From contig JAPXFQ010002899.1 of assembly GCA_028564705.1 (NCBI GenBank), positions 1,054,001-1,118,000 on the forward strand: a DNA stretch of 64,000 nt, written 5' to 3'. Under the pieces are notes generated by a model. That model was not told the DNA's origin. It did no database searches and was given only the letters and a program-made list of their open reading frames with translations. This document shows, one piece after another, positions 56,399 through 64,000 of this stretch. The stretch comes from Apricaphanius iberus. Lineage: Eukaryota; Chordata; Actinopteri; Cyprinodontiformes; Aphaniidae. Position 1 is the first letter of the stretch, and each line of letters opens with the position of its first letter. Made by a program: the position numbers and the translations under genes.

Positions 56399-56778
56399 TA
56401 GGGATGCAACGATACCACTTTTTATCAAACCAATACCATACGATACTTGGATCAGAGTACGTGCCGATACCGAGTACCAATGTTGATACTTCTTCAACAT
56501 AATTAAATTATATGAATTCGAATGCAGGCTTTGTTTTTTTCTCTGCTTGTTACAACAAATGATGGTGAATTAGATCAAAAATAAAAATATTAATATAAAT
56601 GACCACAAAACTTAAATCCCAAGTTAAAAATCAACATTATCCGTGAAATAATTGCAGAGTTTCCACATTTTAAGTATCGGTTAATGGTATTGGTTAACTT
56701 TAACCGATACCGATACGAGTACGTTACACGCTATCAGGGCAGATACCCATTACCAGTATCAGTATCGGTGCATCCCTA
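56399..56778 (+). mobile_element. hAT-like MITE, 'CGATAC' family copy 3, best preserved
   Basis: 380 bp from tagggatgcaacgatacc to atcggtgcatcccta, with inverted ends. Flanks agaaaaag and taaaaaag agree in 6 of 8 bases, close to a hAT duplication. It sits within the endonuclease/reverse transcriptase region of the LINE and therefore inserted later. Copies at 6090-6437 and 25262-25455 are the other members. Confidence 0.8.
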
Positions 56779-58644
56779 TAAAAAAGCGTTTCCTCTGGGA
56801 CAGTTCACCTGAAATCTTTAAACAAACTTTCTGCTCTGCCTCACCCCCCATCCCCTTCATCCTCAAACACAAAATCAATAAACAAGCTAGTAGATAACTT
56901 TCTCTCTAAAGTTTCCGACATCATTGACACAATTCTCTCCAACTAAAGTTAAAGTAGTCTCGGGTAGAAGTCTCCATGGAACAGCGATCCACTGGTTGAT
57001 AGTGAAAAAAGGGAGTGTGATCGAGCTGAGAGAACCCTGAGGAAAACTCAACTTCAGGTTCACTACAAAGACAGGCTGAACAAATATAATTTAACTTTGA
57101 AAGTTGCAAGGGAATCACTCTTCTCCGAAATCATTAACAGAAACCTTAATAATGGCCAGATTTTATATGTTGAAAGACTAACTAATCCTTCAGTGACAGC
57201 AGCCCCTGAACTCCACTCCACTAGGACCTGCAATAAATTTGCCAACCCCTTTACTAAAAAGATTTTGAAAATTAGAAGATCAATCTGTACAGCAGCACCA
57301 CATCCACCACCACTGTCAAACCTATGTAAAAACAGTGTAGAGAAAATGTCTTAATTAAAAAACGAAACCAATCACACCTTAATAAAATTATCAAACAATT
57401 AAACTCATCCTCTTACTGCCTCGATATCCTACCCACATCTTTTCTACAGAAGGTTTTCCCTGTCATTAAGTCCAATCTGATTCAAATAGTTAACTCATCC
57501 CTCCTATCATGTGTCTTCCCCCAGGCTTTAAAAACAGCAGTTATCAAACCACTACTAAAGTAGAAAAATCTGGACAACACACTGATGCAGAACTACAGGC
57601 CAATCTCTAATCTCCCATTCATCAGCAAGATTATTGAAAAGCTGTATCTCAACAGTTAAACAGTTTCCTATGACCAACCGCTTTGATACTTATCAGTCTG
57701 GTTTTTCGTGCCTATCACAGCACTTAGACTGCCCTCGTCAAAGTTTTCAGTGATATCCGCATAAATACAGACTTTGGCAGAACCACAGTGCTGGTTCTGT
57801 TGAACCTCAGTGACACTGTTGATCATAAAATACTAGTGGAACGACTGGAGAGCTGGGTTGGATTCTCTGGTAAAATACTTTGCTGGTTTGAGTCTTACCT
57901 TAGACCAAAAGAGGGACGAGCAAGAGTCAGCTTCAGGTAATCCAGCTAGAAACTACAGATCAGGCGCATAATCTAGGAGCAATAATGGACTCAGATCTGA
58001 ACCTCCAGGGTCAATGAAAGTCAATAACAAGGTCAACCTTCTATCACCTGAAGAACATTTCTAGGATTAAAGGTCTAAGGACACAGAAGGACTTTGAAAA
58101 ACTCATCCATGCATTTATCTCTAGTCCCCTATATTACTGTAACAATATGTTCACAGGTCTACCTAAAAAATCAATCAGACAACTCCAGCTGATCCAGAAC
58201 GCTGCTGTTGGTGTCCTCACTAGAACTAGAAAAGCAGAGCATGTCATCCCAGTTCTAAAGTCCTTACACTGGCACCCTGTAGCTCAGAAAATAGAATTAG
58301 CACCAAAATATATTGAAGACCTGCTGTCTTTATACTGACCCCCAAGAACACTCAGGTCCTCCAACTCTAATTTATTAATATTCCCTAGAATCAGAAACAA
58401 ATACGGAGAAGCAGCTTTCAGTTTCAATGCCCCCGTTATCTGGAAGGAACTTACTGATGACTGCAAAGCTGCTGAAACACTGTGCTGCTTTAAAGCAAAA
58501 CTTAAAACTTCTCTGTTTAAAGCTCCCTTTGAATAAACTCATTCTCATGTTTTATGCTAAATTGCTGTTTTTAATTTTCATACTTTTACATTGTTTTATT
58601 TATTTTTTTCTGATTCCTCTTGCTGTTTTTACCTTCTATGCTTT

Positions 58645-59625
58645 TAGGGCTGCCACAAACGATTTTTTTGATAATCGACTAATCACTAATTATTTTTGCT
58701 TATTAGTCGACTAATCGGTTTACTGTAAAATGCATGTTATTGCAGGAGCACATGCTCTAATATTTGTGTGTTACCTGTGTTATGTACTTTTTGAAACAGT
58801 GTTTTTTAAGATGATGCTCATCTAACAATAACAAACTAAATAAAAAATAAAACAGTGTTACAGCAGATACCTGATGTGTGCTAAGCATAGTGAAATTACC
58901 ATCACCACTGTTAATGTTGCATGCATAAAAGACAACACCCTCTTCAGTCTGGAGCTTCATTAAAACTACTGAATGACTCTTACAGAAAGATACTTCATGC
59001 CCAAAGCCATTTAACATCTAAAGTCAGAGTAAACATTACATTATGACAAAATAAGTAACAAGAATAAGCAGCAGTTTTTTTTGCGACACCTGCAACTTGA
59101 TGTCCCGTTAGCCATAGAGGACGTCATATGAGATAATCTGGACATTTTTATCAATCTATGAATACCCTGGATTCCTAGGTAAAAAGCTGACAAAAGAGAA
59201 AATCGCTGTTGATGCTAACGTTAGCAGGTAACAAGCTAACTAGCTAACAGAGGCTGTCAGTGTTTGTCATCAACTACGGCAGGCTTCCCTTTAAAGAGCT
59301 CAAACAACTCTGCTGTACTGCCGTAAACAGCTTCTACTTTGTGAATTTTACATTACACATGCTTATTTTTTTATTTAATAAAACTCCAGAATTACATCGT
59401 CTGTCAGCTCACTGCTAATGCTGCTGTTAACGCTTTTTTAAGCTGCAGATGCTGAGCCTGAATGGCACAACTGCGCATGTGCGTCGGGGCAGAAAGGGAG
59501 CAGATAAAGGTACAGCTTTTTTAAGGCTTTAAAAAAAATAAACGATAACGTCGATTACTGAAGTTTTTGTCACAATTTTACTTATCGGCGTTGTTGTGAC
59601 GAATCGATTAATCGTGGCAGCCCTA
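58645..59625. mobile_element. hAT-type element, 981 bp, inserted in the LINE 3' end
   Basis: Inverted ends tagggctgccac and gtggcagcccta; tatgcttt flanks both sides exactly (58637-58644, 59626-59633). Subterminal words tttgataatcgactaatc and acgaatcgattaatcg are also inverted. No transposase frame. The interrupted LINE tail continues on the far side. Confidence 0.88.
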
Positions 59626-59739
59626 TATGCTTTTATCATAAGTTTGGTTTCTTTACCACCAAATCATGTAAAGCACATTGAATTACCATGTGTTGAAATC
59701 GTGCTATCAACCAATTAAACACGAAACGAAATGACAAAT

Positions 59740-60881
59740 ATGACATTTGTGTTTCGTATTTGTCACAAGGAGGGACATTTTCCTGTTTTTTCAATCGAAA
59801 AACTGTGTTGTGTGATGCCAGTAGCTTTGCCCTAAGTGTACCATACCATTGTCCTCCTGACCTACAACTGAACGATGGCCCAGGAATGGTGCAGTATTGG
59901 CTACTTTTTATAACGGAAACCGAAAATATTGAATCGAACCACACCATGAAAATGAGGCATACCATACCGACAGAATGTTGGAGGAAATCCCCGAAGATAA
60001 GAAGGATGAAATCGTAAATAATGACTTTTGGATCAATTTACATTCTTTTCAATATGCCACAGAGACCTGCAGAATTAATCTTAAATGATGATTTTTATTT
60101 AGGGAAAAATATATTATTTTGAGAATGCTCCTAATTTTTTATTTGTAATTAAAAAGGCAAATAAATCCACAAAATAATTCTTAACTTCTGCATAGACCAC
60201 TTAAACTGTGCATTACTGTATAGATATCAGAAAATAAGATTGAATACTCATGGTAATCTGTGTGTCTGTGTGACTCTTGAGCTTTTACAGGTGGTGGGTC
60301 TTTGTGTGGAGCATACGGCGTCCGAGGCACATTATTCCCCTGGGCTCTGCCTTTGAAACACCGCAGACAACTTTACAGTCTCTGTTTCCTCACACTAGGA
60401 CAGCTCATTAGTCTCTGCCTTTGCCAGAAACGATTGTGTTACTTTACCACTCTTAGTCAAAGATGAAATCAGGCATTTGTGTACAAAAGCATGCAGAAGA
60501 AGTTTTAATGTTCCGACTGCACATTTGCTGCTAAATACGGACTACTAAAAAAAATAAACCTGGCTATTTTATCCTTTTCTGACTAATTCCTTAGAGATTA
60601 TCCAGTTAGGACTTGATCATCTGCAGACATTTGATGTTTTTAGCATTTCGTAGCAAAATATAGTTTTTCTGCAAGCTTATTTAAAAAATATTGTGGACTG
60701 TGTTCAGGACCAATTTGGCCTGGGCTCCTAATGGGCTACTTGTATGGGACCCATTTTGATCGACTAAATATAAAACATGGAAAATCAGCTGTCTGTTTAA
60801 ATTGGGAAACAAATCTTGGACCCACATTTGTCACCGTTTTAACATATTCTTTCCTATATTGAAAGATTGTGGTTTGTGATT
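59740..60881. other. Intergenic, nothing recognised
   Basis: About 1.1 kb of AT-rich sequence. The short frames at 59760-60017 show no domain. No tRNA, exon or classified repeat was recognised. Confidence 0.4.
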
Positions 60882-61268
60882 TAGGTCTTATTATATCGAT
60901 ATGTTTTCTCTACTCTAGATGTTTCTGGGTCTAAAGTGATCCTAGTTGAAAAACGGGGCAAAAGTCTCTCAACCGCGGTCTTCTGTCTGAAACCGGCTGC
61001 AGCCTACGTTAGCTTCAGTTAGCTCCCGACTAGCTTCTGATTAGCTTGTAGCTATGTCAGCTCAGAGCGTCATCCCTCCACCCCCAGCCTCACAGCACCA
61101 CTCTCAGCTCCACCTCTTTGCCCATTTTTGGAGTTTCTGAGAGTGACGAGGCGAGTGACGCAGACAAGATGGCGGCGGTGGGAACCGCCCAGTTGGCTTC
61201 ATTTTTGCTCTTCAGAAACCTGTGTGTGACGTCAACCAGGGTTTGTCCATTTATACATACAGTCTATG
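60882..61268 (+). repeat. Interspersed repeat, copy 2 of the 390-bp pair
   Basis: Collinear with 39315-39702 from ggtcttattatatcgatatg to tacagtctatg, same orientation, with scattered substitutions. The flanks beyond both borders differ, as expected for dispersed elements and not for a segmental duplication. Confidence 0.85.
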
Positions 61269-61443
61269 CATAAAACACAAGTGGAAACGGCTACTTTCCT
61301 CCTGGATAGGTAGGGCCTAAACGTTTATTAATTATTAAAACACTGATGTATTTTTTCCAACCGTTAAAATTGTGATGTGTTGCCAAGGTAACCGGCTCTG
61401 GATATGGAACCTGCAGCTTCGTACAGAGCTGTCTTAGTCTCTA

Positions 61444-62100
61444 CCATAGACTGTAAAAAAGAATAGACAGCGCATCTTCACTCCTCCCCGTTTACCAGAA
61501 TGACAAACTTTCATGGGGGAATTCATGGCGGATTCACAGACTCCTCCTCCCCAGCTCTGACGAAGCATGTTCCTAAAAAGGGCATAGGGGCGGGATCTTC
61601 ACTGTAGACTCTGCCCTCGCGGGGCGTGTATGGGCGTGTAGTTCGGTCGTCATCACGCCCATTCTGCTCCCGTGTCGTTAGCTCTGATGCTAAACTTGGC
61701 TCAGCCCCCTCATTAATTATGCAAGATTTCAAAATATTATCTTACGAAAACCAGCCTGGTGCCCAGGCTTTTTATGAGCCCAACGTTATCTCAGGAAGAA
61801 TATGTAGCCATAGAAAGTTTAAAAAAAATGGGCACCAGGCATTAAAGTTGTTTTTAACGTGTCTAAAGTCCCATGCTTTTCAATGGGGGCCTAGCGGCCA
61901 AATGGAGGTACTACAGCAAGGGAGGAGCAATGGCGGCCTCCATGGCATGCGGTCAAAAAGCAGAGCAGCCATCGGGCCATTGGTCTCTACTCAATAGGCT
62001 CTGGCTTCGTCTATGCCTAAGTCTCCGCCCCTTCCTGTCAGCCCATGGGTCCCCTGGCTGTAAAAATAATGAATGGAAGCCCTACCTAACACCCTGAATC
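61444..62100. mobile_element. Likely fish MITE(s) starting ccatagactgta
   Basis: Starts accatagactgtaaaaaaga, the complement of the tacagtctatgg end above. Holds cttcactcctccccgtttac, gggcgtgtagttcggtcgtc and caatgggggcctagcggcca, phrases of repeated fish elements. The right border is unclear, near 62050-62100. Frames 61626-61997 and 61873-62097 are not credible genes. Confidence 0.5.
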
Positions 62101-62668
62101 ACACTTATGATGTACCTCAATTTAAATGATAGCTAAAGATGTACATTTCTACTATGTTTATCAGGTGGTGTGGGATTTATTTGATTCTAAAAATTCGTAA
62201 TTAAAATGCCTACAAAACCAAAGTCATACATATGAAATCATGGAATAGACGCTAGGGCTAGCTAGCACTTAAAACACTCACCGAGACCTTGTAGAGCTTC
62301 TCCTGCATGCTGGCTCTCATTCAACCGACTGTTTCTCCCCCAGCATAGCTGCCACTTTCCACACGGCCAGATTTATAGTGGTTTTCTCCGCATTTGATGT
62401 TTGGTTCTTCATTTTGGAGGCCACAGCTGTTTGCCTCTTTCTTCTTTAGTTGTAGTTTGTGTTTTTACACACAAAAAAGTAACTTTTGTGGTAAATACAC
62501 AGACATCATATGTTCAATCCATGGCACATTTCAAACAGGGTCAGAGCATAACTTTTATGCTCCACTGACTCTCGTTTTGGCAGTCGGGGACCCATGGACT
62601 GGAAGTGGTAGGGCGTCAATTAGGCTCCCAATGCCTAATCAGTGGAGAGAAGTGAGATAATTGTATTA

Positions 62669-63416
62669 CACTGCAAAAAATATCCATCTAACCAAGTCAA
62701 AAAATCTTGTTTCCAGCTAAAAAGTTTTGATCTTGTTTTGAAACGTATATACTTCGCAAGAGCAGGTGTTAGATTATTTAGCTTATTCTGAGAATTCAAA
62801 ATACTTGATTACAGTCTAAAGCTACTCAAATTACGTGAAATAATCTGCTGATGAAATAAGACAATTTGCACTTTGTACGAAATCTCAAAATGAGACATAT
62901 ATACTCAAATAAGATTAAAGCTGCGTTCCGTACAATTTATTTATGTATTAAAGCTTTATATATCTGGGGTTCAGTACTAAGATAAATGGCTTGTGCTCCA
63001 CAACATTTATTTTTCATAAGTCCCTCCTCCCTCCAATAGACCCCTATGCAATTCAGACTTTTTTATCCAATAGAATTCATGTCTCTGCGGTGTCATCTGT
63101 CAATCAACGTGCATGTGCATGGCACAAACCTGTAGAGATGAGGCCGCACGGACAAGCCGCTCCGTGTCTTCCTGTTTTCAGTCACTATAATGGTAGAGGG
63201 AGTGGATAGCTCGCAGGAGGGGGTGGGAGAAGGGATGTTTTCGGAGGGGCCTTTGTGTTTTCATTTAAAAAAAACTCACTTCCCGAAATAATTCGGCTTT
63301 AGTAAACAAACACGTTCTGCTCCTGTTTAGTATATAAGTCTCAAAACACGATCAAAAATACTTTGTAGCTGGAAACAAGATTTTTTCACTTGGTTAGATG
63401 GACAGGTTTTGCAGTG
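62669..63416. mobile_element. CACTG-ended MITE, 748 bp, 50-bp terminal inverted repeats
   Basis: Left end CACTGCAAAAAATATCCATC and right-end complement CACTGCAAAACCTGTCCATC extend inward to about 50 bp with 4 mismatches (through aatcttgtttccagct). Both sides have TA outside the CACTG. CACTG ends suggest a CMC/EnSpm or Chapaev-type element; the TA flank alone would also fit Tc1/mariner. No transposase. Confidence 0.85.
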
Positions 63417-64000
63417 TAGCCTTTCCGGTTCTTTTTCTTAACTTTGGTTGGGAGATACGTCTTCTCCAGGGCCGAAGTATCCTTCTCTTCAGGGCTAATT
63501 GCCCAGAGTAATGGTGCGTTCCATTTGTATTAGGAAATAGGAAATTCTGACTTCCGATTGGGAAAAATTTAACTGGAACGCCCTCTGAAGTCCGGCTTCC
63601 CATTTGGAATACCAGAGATAATTTTTTAACCTGGACTTTGACTTTCAATATGGCCGCTCCTCAACAATAGTAGTTGTAGTACACACTAGGTAGAATTGGT
63701 CTAAAATCAATATAAGAAGCAGAGCCTGCAACTCTAAACTTAACAAAATAAAAGCGGTGTTTGCATATAGAAAATACAAACATACACTTTTTAAAACATG
63801 ACCACAGATAATAATAATTTAGAACAATCAGGCTATTTGATCAGAACTTTTTTTTTTTTCTTAGGTGTCCTACAACACTTTTTAAGAGACACCCTGCAGC
63901 CATTCTGAATCAAATATTTAACATCAGATCATGGTATAAACTCCTCTACAATACATTCGTCATTGGACGTATCACAGTATACCTGGCAGCATTTGCTTTT
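63417..64000. other. Intergenic with a short MITE-like segment
   Basis: About 63510-63600 has ggtgcgttccatttgtatta and gaacgccctctgaagtccgg, echoing a common fish miniature element with 'gtgcgttcca' ends. Nothing else recognised to the window's end. Confidence 0.35.

Larger units (their letters stand above)
55240..59735 (+). mobile_element. L2-like LINE, nearly full length, split by two hAT-type elements
   Basis: ORF1 (55240-55827) is intact: 195 residues with a coiled-coil-like start (LLQRKDALEKQLHSMEAKLH) and a basic, polar tail reaching KVLIIHDGS, the start of the esterase-like region; stops follow. ORF2 pieces: endonuclease at 56010-56200 (VNVYKPPNLNSNFFNDFSDL; LIIVADFNIHIDN), reverse transcriptase at 57540-57900 (YRPISNLPFISKIIEKA-like wording, YQSGF, LVLLNLSATFDTVDHKIL), and the C-terminus at 58150-58540 (GLPKKSIRQLQLIQNAA; LKSLHWHPVAQKIELAPKYI). 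The tail resumes after the second insertion at 59634 and ends near 59735 (catgtaaagcacattgaatt). Many stops in ORF2; inactive. Confidence 0.85.

Overview
This is a stretch of a teleost fish genome, probably a spiny-rayed fish; the species cannot be fixed from sequence alone. The evidence is three intron-split vertebrate genes, a gene order like human 19q13.33, and a repeat load typical of ray-finned fish (Rex3-like and L2-like LINEs, a GIY-YIG Penelope-like element, Tc1, hAT, Harbinger and CACTG-ended miniature elements, tRNA-derived SINEs).

Layout. At 1085-5655 (minus) are the first 11 coding exons of TBC1D17, a Rab GTPase-activating protein; its 3' part lies off the left edge. Head-to-head with it, about 3.5 kb away, is AKT1S1 (PRAS40), coding from 12699 to 18563 (plus), with a likely 5' UTR exon ending at 9345 and a poly(A) signal at 19947. 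The human pair is also divergent, which supports TBC1D17 over its paralogue TBC1D15. From 20.9 to 25.8 kb is a decayed minus-strand LINE with smaller elements in and beside it. A short PRY-SPRY (B30.2) protein gene runs 31102-26197 (minus), with an 11-unit tandem array in one intron. From 31.26 to 43.9 kb the sequence is almost all repeats: a Rex3-like LINE, an L2-like LINE end, a fish interspersed repeat, and a Penelope-like element with a perfect 13-bp target duplication, inverted ends carrying hammerhead-ribozyme-like motifs and a Harbinger MITE inserted in it. EMC10, a subunit of the ER membrane protein complex, is complete at 51352-44130 (minus) and shows a second, in-frame candidate terminal exon. 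From 51.4 kb to the end the window is gene-poor: an L2-like LINE split by two hAT-type elements, then several MITEs.

The three recognised genes act in separate processes: TBC1D17 in Rab and autophagy traffic, AKT1S1 in mTORC1 signalling, EMC10 in membrane protein insertion at the ER. Most novelty is structural: the alternative EMC10 terminal exon, the Penelope/hammerhead/Harbinger nest, a 743-bp foldback element in an EMC10 intron, and two intronic tandem arrays. Exon borders were set by hand from GT/AG sites, reading phase and remembered family similarity; no alignment or transcript search was run.
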